Assembly: GCA_905147135.1 (NCBI GenBank)
Contig: LR990040.1
Span: 23,449,857-23,513,856, forward strand
Reading direction: 5' to 3'
Source: Blastobasis lacticolella
Lineage: Eukaryota > Arthropoda > Insecta > Lepidoptera > Blastobasidae
DNA length: 64,000 bases
Notes under the pieces: model-generated
Told to the model about the DNA's origin: nothing
The model's input: only the letters and a program-made list of their open reading frames with translations
Databases searched by the model: none
Position numbers and translations under genes: made by a program
Shown: positions 35,515 through 47,039 of the stretch, piece by piece
Position numbering within the stretch: the first letter of the stretch is position 1
How the letters are laid out: each line of letters starts with the position of its first letter

Positions 35515-36610
35515 GACAGCTCTGAGCTTCCGTCATTTGTTAGCCCAAGCTGCAGATTCAGGACTTGACATCGGGGCCGATTGTATTACCTACATTGAAA
35601 AAAAAGGAGGACCGGGAGAAAGTATGGATCCCAGCCTATATGAGCAAGAACGATAAGCGATATGTTACTGGATTGGTTTTTTTCATGTTCTACAACTTTT
35701 ACTATGGCGACAACTCTCAAACGGCTGTTGGAAAAAAGTTATGGTCAATTAAATAAACTTTATTTTGTACTCGAAAATTCAGACTATGTGACCAAGAACG
35801 TTGAGCGATATGTTATTGGAAAGGATTTTTCACTCTCGAATCGTTGTGGGAAAACAGCTATGGCTAAAGCTATATTACATCAATTATGCTATAGTTACTC
35901 ATAAGTATTACGGTTATAGCTAATTAGCCATAGCTTTTTTCCCACAACGATTCGAAAGTAGAATTCGCCATAGTGAAAGTTGTAGAAAATGAAAAATCCT
36001 TTCCAATGACATATCGCTTAACGTTATTGGTCATATAGGCCAAATTTTCCAGTACAAATCGAAGTTTACTTTAATGAGCAGTTTCCCAATAGGTATCTAA
36101 ATCATTCCTAACCACTCCCTAGATGGCGCCCTGACAATTTTGGTAATTGATAATCGCTTGAAATAGGTTCTTAGCCTTTGCTAAGATATCCTCTTTAGGA
36201 TATAAACACTGGTTACGTTGTGTTGGATAATATTGTATTTATCAATAGCTTTCAACCATTTTAGAGGTAGTAATAAATTATTACAAATAAAACAAACATC
36301 AATTTGACTGAGTCAATTCGTTTCATGGACACTAGGATCAAGAGTGGACGCAATACAAATATGAAAGGTTTGTATTAAAATACATTTCGTTGAACCTTTT
36401 GGTAAAATTACCAAAATTGTAGGAGCGCCATCTATTGATGCTTTTTGAAACCAATTGATAATACCTACTGTAAAACTCCTCATTAATTATTTTTTTCCCC
36501 ACAGTGATTCGAGAGTTGTCGTCATATTAAAAGTTGTAGAAAATAAAAAATCCTTTCCAATAAGATATCGCTCACCGGTATTGGTCATATAGGCTGGGTT
36601 GACCAGACCT
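35515..36610. repeat. Composite inverted repeat region
   Basis: A block with AACGTTGAGCGATATGT... GGAAAGGATTTTTCA... CGAATCGTTGTGGGAAAA occurs in one orientation at about 35640-35870 and inverted at about 35925-36060 and again at 36495-36600. Its left end (GAGCTTCCGTCATTTGTTAG) matches sequence near 46590. Between the last two lies a ~320-bp segment bounded by AGATGGCGCCC...TTTTGGTAATT and its inverse (about 36120-36445), a separate MITE. Confidence 0.6.
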
Positions 36611-36639
36611 CATTTGAAATTTGAAAATTAGAATTTGAA

Positions 36640-37460
36640 AAATTTGTGATTTTGATATCCGCGGACTCGTGCAGCACGGTTCCGAAGTATTTGAATTTAT
36701 CTGTTCTATTAGCAGCTTTTTCCCTATACGGATGGTTTCAAGATCTGCACTGCAGCTAGCCATATGCTCTCTGCTCTCACTCTGTTTTGGGGACGTTCAC
36801 CTTCAAACCACAGTTTTCTAGCATTACCTTTCCCGTGTTTACCCTGGTCTCAAGATCATGCCTAGGCTAGCTTACCAGTTCGATGTCATCAGCATATTTC
36901 ATAAGCCAAGGAGGCGCGTACTGAATTTCCGATGAGAGGATATCGAGTACAACGCAAAACAAGGGCTCGGCACTGAACCCTGGTGAACACATGCAGTAAT
37001 CGGGACGGGAGGAGTATGGCCTAAGATGGTTTTGACATTGGGTGCAACGGGAATTAACATCCTCATCATCATGATGGTTAATGTCGTGGTAAGGTTAGGA
37101 AAATACCGGGACCCCGGACCAAAAATACACCTTTTCAATACCGGTATTCATTTTACAAAAACGGGTAGATATTATATATTACTGTTGCACTATTAGAATA
37201 AATTTTATATTCTTATTAGACTTAAAGATGATTAGAAAGATTATATTAAGGATTTTTATCCTTGTTTGAAGCTGATTCATTTGTTTGTTTTCTGTTCCAA
37301 CTGACGTTGGTCTGGCTGGCCGACTTATTCAAAAGTCCAATGGAATCTTCTAACCATTTGGGAGTACCTAGCCTATTTAGGTATTATTTGAGTCTGTCTA
37401 TGAGTTTTAGTTTAGTTTCATGGTTACACATTCCGCCGGTATCACATGCCGCCGCGCAGC
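36640..37460. other. Intergenic region between FARSA and GDH
   Basis: Decayed repeat-like sequence (the plus strand near 36660-36760 resembles a LINE non-coding tail also seen near 32455). No gene supported. Confidence 0.35.
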
Positions 37461-37469
37461 ACATTTTCA

Positions 37470-37592
37470 CGGATGTTAGATGGCAGTCGCTCCACTATAA
37501 TTACCTGATCTGCCAAATCCTGGATCATGGTCAAGGTGAACGCCGGGCCCTCGTACGCGAGAGCACAACCAGGACATTAACGCCAAGATAAT
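37470..37592 (+). mobile_element. SINE fragment
   Basis: GATGGCAGTCGCTCCACT through CCCTCGTACGCGAGAGCACA to ACATTAACGCCAAGAT; the 3' half of the main SINE, ending 88 bp from the FARSA stop. Confidence 0.78.
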
Positions 37593-37679
37593 ATATTTTT
37601 CTAGCACCCAAGGAAAGAAAACACAAAATCAACTTCTTAAAATTTTAATTTTTCCAAATAAATAAACCTCTTAAAACTA

Positions 37680-37900
37680 TCACTTATCGAGTCGGCATAT
37701 TGGGTTATTATACACCATTTGCAGATCCACTTTTGGTCCCACAAGGTCCCTTATATTGTTGAGTCCATATTTGATCATGGTTGGCCTCTCGAGGGATAGC
37801 CCCCACGCGATGACGCCTACGTCTTCGGGTAGGCCCATCGGTAGCAGCATCTCTGGCCGGAAAACGCCAGAGTTTCCGATCTCGATCCATTTTCCGAGGC
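37680..37900 (-). CDS. FARSA: FARSA exon 6 (motif 3, stop)
   Basis: Encodes [20 protein letters not shown] through [16 protein letters not shown] to CRLDK and TGA; acceptor CAACAG. Confidence 0.96.
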
Positions 37901-40900
37901 CTGTTGAGAAATATATACAAATTAAAGCCTAAAGGTACGGGTAGTAGGGTCGAAGATCGCATATGATTGTGAATTCTCGACTCTGGGAATCAAGGGTTGT
38001 GGTAATTAAGAAGTAGAAAGAAAGAAAGAAAGAAAAAAAGAAAGAAAGAACATTTATTGACACAAACAACAACACCACAACATAAAAAAAAACAGTAAAC
38101 CAAAAAGAACACAATTATTAAAACATAAAATACACACGGAGACTACACAGCGCCGATGCATATACCCACTTGGTCTTTGTATTTGTTGTGAAGTGTAATT
38201 GATAAAGTGTTGTGGTGGTGTGTTTGTGCAAAAAGGACCTCACTCAGCAGTAGCGCGTGGGTGAGATACTTGGAGTCCTATTTTTGAATCGCTCGCTTCG
38301 ATTCGAACGGTTTTCAATTTTAGAAATTCGATATTTTGACCCATGATGTTGATTTTCCCTATTTATGAACCATACTCTTTCGGTTTTGCCAATATGATTG
38401 ACAGAATATTGAATTTTCATGCCGAAATTTCATCAAAATTGAAAACCGTTCGAAACGAGGCAAGCAATTCAAAAATTTAGTCCTTGGCCAAAAATAGAGT
38501 TTGCAATAGCAAAAGTCCATTGGTTGCGGAGACTGCATGATCCTACCTGCTTTGCTACCTCACAGGTATAAAAAGGATTGTAGTATACCATAGTGTCACA
38601 GTGATAACGCATCTGCTGTTAATCGTAAATGTTATGGGTATATTACCGTATTTTACAAGGTGGGACCGACAATACAGATTCCGTGTCTTATTTTAAACTA
38701 GTGGACCCGGCGCGACTTCGTTCGCGTACACCTACTTTACTCCTACCTACCCTCTTTCTATTTGCTTATAAACCTTCCTCTTGAATCACTCTATCTGCTG
38801 TTGAAACCCGCATCAAAATCCGTTGCGTAGTTTCAAAGATTTACGCATACAAAGGGACATAGGGACAGAGAAAGCGACTTTGTTTTATACTATGTAGTGA
38901 TTCGGTCAAATGCATAAAAACGACAAATTAAACGATAATAAAAAATTATACAACATAACATTATAAAAACATTATAATATTCGCGACGAATAATGTACCG
39001 TCGTCGTTCAGTGTCTGAACACCCAATATCGAAGAATAGAAGCGGCACGAGTGTGGGTGAAACCGATGTGCACGCAAATTTTTTTGCTAAACGGCCTATC
39101 AGGAACTTCACTCGAATGAAGTTGAACTTGTTAATAGCCATAGTAGGTAGATAATATACTCGTAACGACACTGTTATTAAAATTAGAAAATAATATAACC
39201 CTAGTATTTTTAAGTTTTTAATATTGTAGTGCCCGTCAGGGTCATAATTGTAAATTACTTTTATGAAGCAATAAACATTTGAGTATTGAGTATTGAGTAT
39301 TGAAGTGCTAGAGATGGGTGATAAATAACGTCACTATCGGCGGCATGTTATAATAAGACCACGCTAAGACCGAATCGCTTTAAAAAAAAAATTAAATAAA
39401 AATTATACCAACTATACCATGTCTTTTATCCGTCATAGAACGTCATTCATAAAAGTCATAACAAAGAATTTGACTGATTTGAAAAATATCATTAAGGCGA
39501 TTGGCACATTGGAACGCAGCATTCATTCTGGCGAAATTTTTAAATATGTGTAATTTTTATATTGTTTTATATGCAGTCAACAATTTTGGAATTCTCCAAA
39601 TTGTTATAATCTTTTCACAGAATTATATTATTCAGGCGAAAAATAATTTAAGAACTGAGTATCGGAACACCTATTTGACAATCCTGGAGACCTCACTTCA
39701 CAGCAGCGGCCTATTTGACGCCTTTTTATATATAAAGTACAGCTCCAAAAACTTATCTGACCCGCAGCCCGTGTCAAATGTGTCAAAGAAAAAAAACGAC
39801 GGATCCGCACGAAATCGTGGATGCGTTTTCAGTGTGTTCGACTATGAGTGATTTCCATAGAAACCAATGACAGCTCAAAGAACTTTATGTCACACACTAA
39901 CGCACGTCACGCCCAACCGTACGGTGCTGCGTTCCAGTGTGCGAATCACCTAAATAATAATGGGCAATGACTGACAAGAACAGATTATCCAATCGATATT
40001 GCTATATCCACACTTTATAATTTCTACCACTGTCAGTCGATTCGGACTTAGCTTGGTCCTACTATAGTACCTTTTAGCATCACATTAATTATTGTCTTAA
40101 AATGCCGCCGATTGGGTAACTACCGATGAAAATACACTGACGCCCGTCACGGTCCTAATTATCGTGTGTCCTAATGTTATGACGTGATTTTGTAACATAA
40201 TGCCTTTGCGAAAAGTCACAGTGATATTATCGTGACGTTATTTGGCACCCAGTTCTAGCACTTATTACAATTGAAGCTCGTGAGAGGCCGTCCTATTGGC
40301 AAAAATCAGGTAGTAACATCATTTCTGCCTAGACTGCACTTTTGAATTATTAAATGAAAAACTGGACAATCAATCAAAGTAAAACACTTACCCTCATGAA
40401 ATGCGAAGATCTCCATACTAGGTTCCGTATAGGGGTTGTAGGCCGGTTTGAACTGCAGCTTGTCGAAGCCTAGCCTCTTGAAGAAGGCGTCCAGAACTCC
40501 TATTAGGTGTCCGAGGCCCAACCCGCGGTCTGCTATGACGCCTTCCACTTGGTGAAACTCTGCCAAGTGGGTCGCGTCTAGGGTTTCGTTGCGGAATACC
40601 TGGTGGCAAGGTTTTTGTGTTATTTTGTAGGTAGGTAAACAGGCAAGCGGGCCATCTGATGGTAGGTGTCCGGCTGAAGTTTCGACTTCGACTACCTTCT
40701 GCCAAAAAAACAAACTTTGACGAAATCTTCAGCTTCGGCCGGGTTTCGGCGAAGGTGGTTTTTATTATTATTTACAAATAAATTGCAGGCTTATTTTTTT
40801 AGATCAATTTCTAGAGATTATTTAAATTACCCTTCTATATTATACAGTGACCGTGTGGTGTCTCTGTAGGCTGGAAAATGGGCAGCAGCGTTTTCCATTG

Positions 40901-43900
40901 TTATATTTACAACTCTGCGATCTCCAACCCGCCTGTCCAGCGTGGAGATTATGGCAGTAACCTCCCCTTTCGTGGGAGAGGCCCTAAGTCCTGCAGTGGA
41001 CTGTTGATGGGCTGTGATGATGATGATTAAACAGTCAATCAAAGCTCAATATAAAAGTTTTAAAATCATTTATATCATTATCATAGCTTGTGGCCAATCT
41101 TGAACAAAATTTCTTAAGAGTTTTTTAAGCTTTTGCTACGGCCAGAATTGACCTTCAGTCGGACACTGCAAGCGGGCCACCTGATGGAAAGTAGTCACTC
41201 GTCTAAGGACATCTGAAACACCCGAAACCTCAGCAGTGCGTTGGCCGCCTCTAAAAGCCCAACTCGTTCGCTGCGGCTGTCTCAACAAATGAGTCGTAAT
41301 CGTTGCTACGCGAGAGCGCACGACTCATCTGGCCGGTCTATACTAACTCAATCGAATTTATTCGGCGTCCCTGATTGGCACCCCGGTACGGTATAGATTT
41401 AGATTTATTTATTATCTCATTTTACAGCCTATATTTAATTATCAATATTACAGTATAATTCCCATAAATCTATAGAATTAGAATTAGAATTAGAATTGTC
41501 TTTATTGTTAAACTATGTAAGTATACAGGTATGCAGATGTTATTACATAAGTAATAACATCTATGAAATGCATGTTATAAAATATATCGTAAATATTTGT
41601 AATAAAAACATTTAAAATATGTATACATTCGGAGCAAGCGTACATTTACTCTCATCGTGGAAAGTAGACTAAATATTAATTTAAATAACTAAATTATCTT
41701 ATAACTATTGAATTTCACATTTGATAATTTCGAACCATGATGATTGATTGTTATTTTAGATTTTTTAATAATTTTAATTGATTGTATTTTAACTTTGACA
41801 TTAACTATTAGCAATTATATTAATGAAACTATTTTAAATGACGATGTATGATTATTACTACGAATAAATGAATATGAATAATATGAATATATTTATTATA
41901 ATTATGATTGGATCTCACCTTATCGATACTGAAGTACTTCTGCGGCGTGAACTCCTTCTCCTGCGCTAACCGATACAGCATCCGCGCGCTCACGGCGGTC
42001 GTGTGCGTGCGGAGCAGGTTCTTCTGGGCCTCCTCCAGCTTCCAGTCGTATCTGTAGCCCTGGGTATATGGAGAAGGAAAAAGGTCAATAAAATATAGAT
42101 AATCATCATCGTAAATCGTATATGTAATGTGTTTGTGGTGTTATTGTGTGTAAATAAATGTTTTCTATTTTATTCTATTTTTAAAGTACTCGAGTGGCGA
42201 CCACGTCCGGAAGACGCAGCGTGGGTAGGCCTCCCACAAGGTAGACCGACGACTTGGTAAACATCGCAGGTACCAGCTGGATGCGGAAGGCACAGGACCG
42301 ACCTTTATGGTGAGGGTGAGGCCTATGCCCAGCTGCGGGCGCCTTTCGGCTGATATAACATCGTCATCACAGTCCATAACAGTCTACTGCAAGAATAACG
42401 GCCTCTGCCACGAGAGAGAAGGTTGTTGCCGTAATGTCCACGCTTGGCAGGCGGGTTGGAGACCGCAGTGTTATGAATATAAAAATGGAAAACGCTGCTG
42501 CCCATTTTCCAGCCTACGCGGACTGGATCTTTTGCCTCGAAAACATTAATCGCCTTGTACGACACCCATAAGTGTAAGGGTTTGATGCTATTCTACTCTG
42601 CCGGACACCACACAGCCGACAAACTATAGATGCACACACAAAAACACAGTTTTTTTTAAACTAAAATTTGATTATGATATGATATGATATCAGTAGATAT
42701 TACTTTTCTAAATTATATAAGTTCACAATTTTTCGGCGGTTGACAAACTATAAAAAATAATAATTCTTGGCGTTAATATCCCGCGCAAATGTGCAGGTTT
42801 TATCACGATGTTTTCCCTTACTGTAAAAGCATCGGTTAGCATTCAACTAATGTACATAACTCAGAAAAGAGTCATAACCGAAAGATTAAGAAAAGAGTAC
42901 ATGGCCATTGACGCTCCTTTCGCAAACTACCTATATGATAAACTAATGGTTTTCACAATGTTTCGGCGACACGTAGACATACAAATAAATAGCTTTTTCC
43001 CGCGACTTTGTCCGCGTAAAATTCGACAATGTTACAAACCCGTTACCGCGGTAACCACATTGAATTTTGGGATAAATTATAGTCTATGTCTTATTCTGGG
43101 CTATAAACTATATTGCTGCCAAATTCCATCAAAATCCATGAAAGAGTAACAAACATTCTTTCAACAAACTTTTACACATACTTATAAATTGTTTGTTTGT
43201 CGGTTTATTGGTAAACATTATATTTTTTTTATGTCATACGGTAGGCAAACAGGCAAGCGGGCCACCTGATTGGAAAATGGTCACCACTGCCTATAGACAT
43301 TAGCAAAACCAAGAGTATCGTTAATGTGTTGCCCACCTCTATAACACGTTGCTCTAAGTAGTATTTAAGGCCGCCTATATTTATTTATTTAAATCTTTAT
43401 TGAACAAATTACAGCAATTGCCCACAATTTTGAATAGACTTGTTAAATTTTCTTTTTTGTGATTTTGTGTGCAATGACTCTTCATTGCACACAAAATCAC
43501 AAAAAATTAAAACCGAATACAAGAATTTTGAAAATGCTTTCACTGAAGGGAAGGTACATCATTCCCCAATGACATTTATAAGCTACTTTTTACTCTGAGA
43601 AAATAATAAGGCCCGAACTGCGCACGGGTGTAAGATACTGAGAACGGCTAGTTATATTAGTAGGAAGAACAATCCACCTACCTGTGACCCGTAACCACCT
43701 TCACTGTGGACCTTTTTGACCCTCTCCAAGTACTCCTGTGGGAACTCCGTTGTCTTCGCCGGTGATGAGATGAAGAATGTATCGTGAGCGTCCCTCGCAG
43801 GGTGCTGTTGCGGTTGGAACAAAGCGTCGAAGTTCCAGAAGGAGCTCTCCACGTACATGTTTGTTGGCATCTCGGTGAAGCCCATTTCGAGGAAGATTTC

Positions 43901-45602
43901 ACGGAACTCGGAGCGGACTTTGAGTAATGGATGCAGGTGGCCACACTCTGGGGGTTGACCTGGAATGTAGCAACAACTATTATAGAGGGGTATCAAGGAC
44001 TCAGGTTATTTTGACAGATCGAGGAAAAACGAGTTTACTAAACTGATTTTACTCACAAAAATAAACTACACAGTGGATATAATATAACTTGACGCTATTG
44101 AGTACTCTATAAACTTATACCATCTATAATTGAACACTTTAAACTTGAACCTTGGCGTTAATGTCTACTATGTCCAATGTAATTTTGTGTAACATGTATG
44201 AGATATGGATTTTTAAAAACACTTTTCCTGTACGGCGTTTTATGACACATTATACGCAAATTGTTTTTATTTAATCAAATATGTAACATCTGAATAGCAG
44301 GCTGGCTAGATAACTACTATAATATGACTATAATTCATGTTGTAGGTAAAACTATAAAAAAATTCATATCTTATTTACAAATTGGTCATGACGTACAATG
44401 TCTATCCAGACAATTTTAAAATAGAATAGAAGGAGCAATCTCCAAGTTATGCCTACCAAACTTATAGGCTAAGGACTCACCGAGAGCATCAAAATTGTAC
44501 GGCTTGAATTCTAATGTCTTCCAAGATCCATTGAGAAGCATTTCCGTCGTCAAATCCGTTTCTAACTTCTTAATTGTGGTTGCGAACTGAGGACCCTTTG
44601 ATAGCAAGAAACTCTTGATAGTGATTTCTTGTACTAGTTTCCGTTTTTTGTAATCGTTTCTCACATTGATTGTGAGGTTGTCTATGCCCTTTCTTATCTC
44701 ATTTAACTGCTCTTGGACAGTGTCCTTAATACTGTCAACTTTCCGTTTCACTAAGGGAGCACCGGCAGACTTGTCAATAAGAATCCAGCCCGCTGACATG
44801 GCTTTACTGAAGCCCACCTTCGCATTTGGGACAGTCTGAAATATGTTTAACTTTGATTAGACAGAGTACTTAAAATAATATAGAAGAAGAATAGAGACAG
44901 AAGGATTGTAGCTTATGGCACTTAATAGTATCTGCTTACTCCTTTGGGATACGGGTGTGTAAGTGTGCAGTGTGCTGTGCATTTTTCTCTTTATGATATT
45001 AGTATCAAATAGAGGTAGGCATGTAGAGTAAAATATTAATAAAATAAATAAAGTTTATTTACTCCCAATAATTTACAATTCACATTATACTAATTTCTTT
45101 AAAACTGATGCCTTAGCTAGGCAAAAACCCTGTAGTTCACGTCATCATCACACTATATTAGTAACAAAGGTTTGTTTATAATGGTTATAAATGTTAATAA
45201 ATTGATAATATTGCAACAAAATAAAGCGCAAAAATTTAAGTATACGGTACCTATTCTTTTTACGCCAAATAGATAATAATATAAACTTGAATTTGTTATC
45301 AACAACAAATCAAAAAGGTTATCTCTTACCTTCATAATTTCGGCTTGTGGGGCGCCTGTTTCAGGTATGCTATTGAAGAGGACTGCCTCATGACTGCCTT
45401 TGTCTGCTACCAACTCGCCTTCCTCCGTCAGCTCCCATTTAGTACTCTTTGCCGGCTCGGAAACCACCATCTCGAGTGCTTCCAAACTTTTGACAGCACC
45501 AACAATTTTCTGATGGTCCTCACCAAATTCTGTAGCTAACTGTAAAGTGTCCAGCTTGTCCACATTATCTAGATAATGTAAAATACGTTCGTTCAATTCC
45601 AT
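37680..45602 (-). CDS. FARSA: Phenylalanine--tRNA ligase alpha subunit, six exons, complete
   Basis: Catalytic subunit of the cytosolic alpha2-beta2 enzyme that charges tRNA-Phe. Six exons join in frame to 491 codons; human FARSA has 508. The N-terminus has the winged-helix DNA/tRNA-binding region ([37 protein letters not shown]). The class II catalytic core follows: [20 protein letters not shown] (motif 1 region), [38 protein letters not shown] (motif 2, Arg352/Glu354), [33 protein letters not shown] and GLSLERPT (motif 3, 452-459). All signature residues are present and nothing is broken. Same strand as GDH, divergent from SCCPDH. Confidence 0.97.
38019..38050. repeat. (GAAA)n microsatellite
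   Basis: Run of AAAG/GAAA tetramers in FARSA intron 5. Confidence 0.85.
38690..38900 (+). mobile_element. Interspersed repeat, family R5
   Basis: ACTAGTGGACCCGGCGCGAC, then TATAAACCTTCCTCTTGAAT, then AATCCGTTGCGTAGTTTCAA and AAAGCGACTTTGTTTTATAC. The family recurs near 53200-53470, 54625-54760 and, more diverged, elsewhere. Class not assigned; it looks like a retroelement 3' end. Confidence 0.65.
39496..39950. mobile_element. PIF/Harbinger-like MITE candidate
   Basis: 455-bp segment with ends GGCGATTGGCACATTGGAAC and the inverse of GGTGATTCGCACACTGGAAC, flanked by TAA on both sides (39493-39495, 39951-39953). A 3-bp TAA/TTA duplication is typical of PIF/Harbinger. The single open frame inside has no recognised domain. 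Confidence 0.65.
40392..40599 (-). CDS. FARSA: FARSA exon 5 (motif 2)
   Basis: Encodes [20 protein letters not shown] through [20 protein letters not shown]; acceptor ACCAG, donor GTAAGT. Confidence 0.97.
40850..41027 (+). mobile_element. LINE 3' tail, family R1
   Basis: GTGTGGTGTCTCTGTAGGC to GGGCTGTGATGATGATGATT, with an internal deletion near its start. Confidence 0.72.
41150..41320 (-). mobile_element. LINE 3' tail fragment, family R2
   Basis: AAGCGGGCCACCTGATGGAA and TGGCCGCCTCTAAAAGCCC in minus orientation; diverged copy of the family best seen at 49440-49665. Confidence 0.55.
41919..42059 (-). CDS. FARSA: FARSA exon 4
   Basis: Encodes [20 protein letters not shown], then [20 protein letters not shown] and KYFSIDK; acceptor ACCCAG, donor GTGAGA; 47 codons. 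Confidence 0.96.
42185..42362. mobile_element. Repeat fragment, family R3
   Basis: CGAGTGGCGACCACGTCCGG, GCAGCGTGGGTAGGCCTCCC and ATGCCCAGC; the same family as 25390-25790 in opposite orientation. Confidence 0.65.
42363..42620 (-). mobile_element. LINE 3' tail, family R1
   Basis: Minus orientation: CATCGTCATCACAGTCCATA through AATGGAAAACGCTGCTGCCC to ACTCTGCCGGACACCACACA. Confidence 0.75.
42770..42885 (-). mobile_element. SINE fragment with internal deletion
   Basis: TTGGCGTTAATATCCCGCG joined directly to TATCACGATGTTTTCCCTTA and AACTCAGAAAAGAGTCAT; the middle of the main SINE is missing. Confidence 0.7.
43230..43380 (-). mobile_element. LINE 3' tail, family R2
   Basis: AGGCAAACAGGCAAGCGGGC and CACCTGATTGGAAAATGGTC, then GTTGCCCACCTCTATAACAC. 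Minus orientation. Confidence 0.65.
43453..43506. repeat. Perfect 25-bp hairpin, 4-nt loop
   Basis: The arm TGATTTTGTGTGCAATGA (within 43453-43477) is exactly inverted at 43482-43506 around the loop CTCT. In FARSA intron 3 on the minus strand. Confidence 0.9.
43682..43959 (-). CDS. FARSA: FARSA exon 3 (motif 1 region)
   Basis: Encodes [20 protein letters not shown] through HSEGGYGSQ; acceptor TTCCAG, donor GTAGGT. Confidence 0.96.
44481..44835 (-). CDS. FARSA: FARSA exon 2
   Basis: Encodes [20 protein letters not shown] through FKPYNFDAL; acceptor TTTCAG, donor GTGAGT. Confidence 0.95.
45330..45602 (-). CDS. FARSA: FARSA exon 1
   Basis: Starts at ATG 45602; residues 1-91 ending AEIMK; donor GTAAGA, phase 0. 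No other in-frame ATG lies upstream in this open frame. Confidence 0.95.
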
Positions 45603-45800
45603 TTTATCAAGATTTTCACAAAATTATTTGGATGGAAGTTCGGAGTTTAGGTTAAGTATGATGATGAAATGCACTCCACGAATCAGATCCGTCTGTCAGT
45701 CAGACAAACGTCACGTCAAACGTCACGTCAAACGTCAAACAGTCACCGATGCAGAATAGTGTTGTGTTGAAAACTATCGGTACTCTGTAGGTCGATTCAT
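45603..45800 (-). promoter_or_regulatory. FARSA 5' region with ACGTCA repeats and a CARE-like site
   Basis: Five ACGTCA hexamers (TGACGT on the gene strand) lie at 45708-45737, starting 5 or 7 bp apart. TGATGAAAT at 45662-45670 fits the TGATGNAAT pattern of ATF4 amino-acid response elements, which control many aminoacyl-tRNA synthetase genes in animals. This is motif matching only. Confidence 0.35.
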
Positions 45801-46720
45801 TTATTTATTTAATGTTAAATGACGTGTTTTACTTGAATAAATACAATAATGCATTGAAGGGCACCATAACATATAAGGGCGTGGTGACGCTGTTTGCATC
45901 TTTCTTAATGTAAGGGCTGGACAGCCGAAACCCTCTGGTAGGACTAGGTTTGATGTGAGTTTCTTGCCGTTTCTTTCCCCCACGGAGAACCACCGCGTTA
46001 ATTTTCTTTCCTCTCCCACACATGGTGTCTCCTGTCTGCGCTAGGGTAGGGGTAGGGTAGTATTAGAGTAGGGGTAGGGTAGGAGTAAGATAGCGGTAAG
46101 GTAGTATAGGGTGGGGTAGGGGTAAGATAGTGGTAGGGTTGGGGTGAGACAGTGGTAGGGTAGGGTAGGGTTAAGGCAATGGTAGGATAGGGTAGGGGTT
46201 AGCAGCATGCAGCATGCATGATGCACGCTCACTTAAAAGTCTGTCTAGCGGTGGCGTGGGGGCCGGGTCGCTCTTTTCCCTCAAATATGGTTGAATTGGA
46301 CGATGGCTGGGCCCGGCGTTATACTGGTGAACGGGTGCTGCCTTGGTGGACTGGCTTACTCTTGCTGTAGTTTTAGGTGGTTTTTCTTAATTATACTCGC
46401 ATTGTCGAGCACGGTTCGGTCGTGGTTGGCGTGGGATACGTTTGTCTACTCTACGGCCACAGGGTCAGCGTGTCACTGTGTGTTTCCTTCCTTCTTTCCT
46501 ACCCCCTCCTTTTTGACGATTGAAAGAGATATTAAATGTCCTAATCAATAAAGATTTTTTTTTATTTTTTTTTGTGAAACGTTACCGCCGTGAGCTTCCG
46601 CTATTTGGCCCAAGTTGCAGAGATATGGGACTTGATATCAGGGTCGATATCCCCGGTCTCGTGTAATACATTATTTTAGCTCGGCGCTGTACTTACTGGT
46701 ATACCTTTTTAACCAAAGGG
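45800..46720. other. Spacer with TAGGG-rich low-complexity repeat
   Basis: 46040-46200 is an imperfect (GGGTAGGGTA)-like run. Sequence near 46565-46650 (GTGAGCTTCCGCTATTTGGC) matches the repeat at 35517. Otherwise nothing recognised. Confidence 0.5.
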
Positions 46721-46731
46721 AAGTTACTTCT

Positions 46732-47031
46732 ATGTCATTTATTGAAATAAGCCTTTTTATCCCTGACTGCTTCCTGCACCTCATTATTCCATCATCACGG
46801 GATGCAGGAGCATACGGATGCTTGTCAATTCTTTGGTCACCTTTCGACATGCCGAGTACCTACTGTTCGTCCGAGTTTAAGGATGAACTTCTGATAATGA
46901 CACCAGAGCTCATTGGAGTTTTCGCCTTTTGTGCTCCAATCGAGGCATTCGGTCCGGCGTTGACTCTCATAAAGGTACGTTTAAATTTCAGTAGCAACGC
47001 ATTTGAACGCGGTGTGAAACGAATGAAATAA
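46732..47031 (+). CDS. Uncertain open frame, 99 codons
   Basis: An open frame from ATG to TGA with no recognised domain. ATAAAG|GTACGT near 46974 would be a fair splice donor. The reverse strand of the same DNA also reads fairly long (IGAQKAKTPMSSG, MSKGDQRIDKHPYAPASRDD) with one stop. I cannot tell which strand, if either, is coding; it may be a transposon remnant. Confidence 0.2.
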   Translation: MSFIEISLFIPDCFLHLIIPSSRDAGAYGCLSILWSPFDMPSTYCSSEFKDELLIMTPELIGVFAFCAPIEAFGPALTLIKVRLNFSSNAFERGVKRMK

Positions 47032-47039
47032 TAACATTG

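Noticed and set aside
39501..39851. 116-codon frame in the PIF/Harbinger-like MITE as a gene
   Set aside because: It lies wholly within a TIR-bounded element, has no recognised domain, and AT-rich MITEs often stay open by chance.
40306..40713. 135-codon frame at FARSA exon 5 as a separate gene
   Set aside because: It is the exon-5 frame read through both splice sites.
45153..45329. FARSA exon 1 extending past the donor
   Set aside because: Residues after AEIMK are intronic; the GTAAGA donor and the in-frame join to exon 2 match the family.
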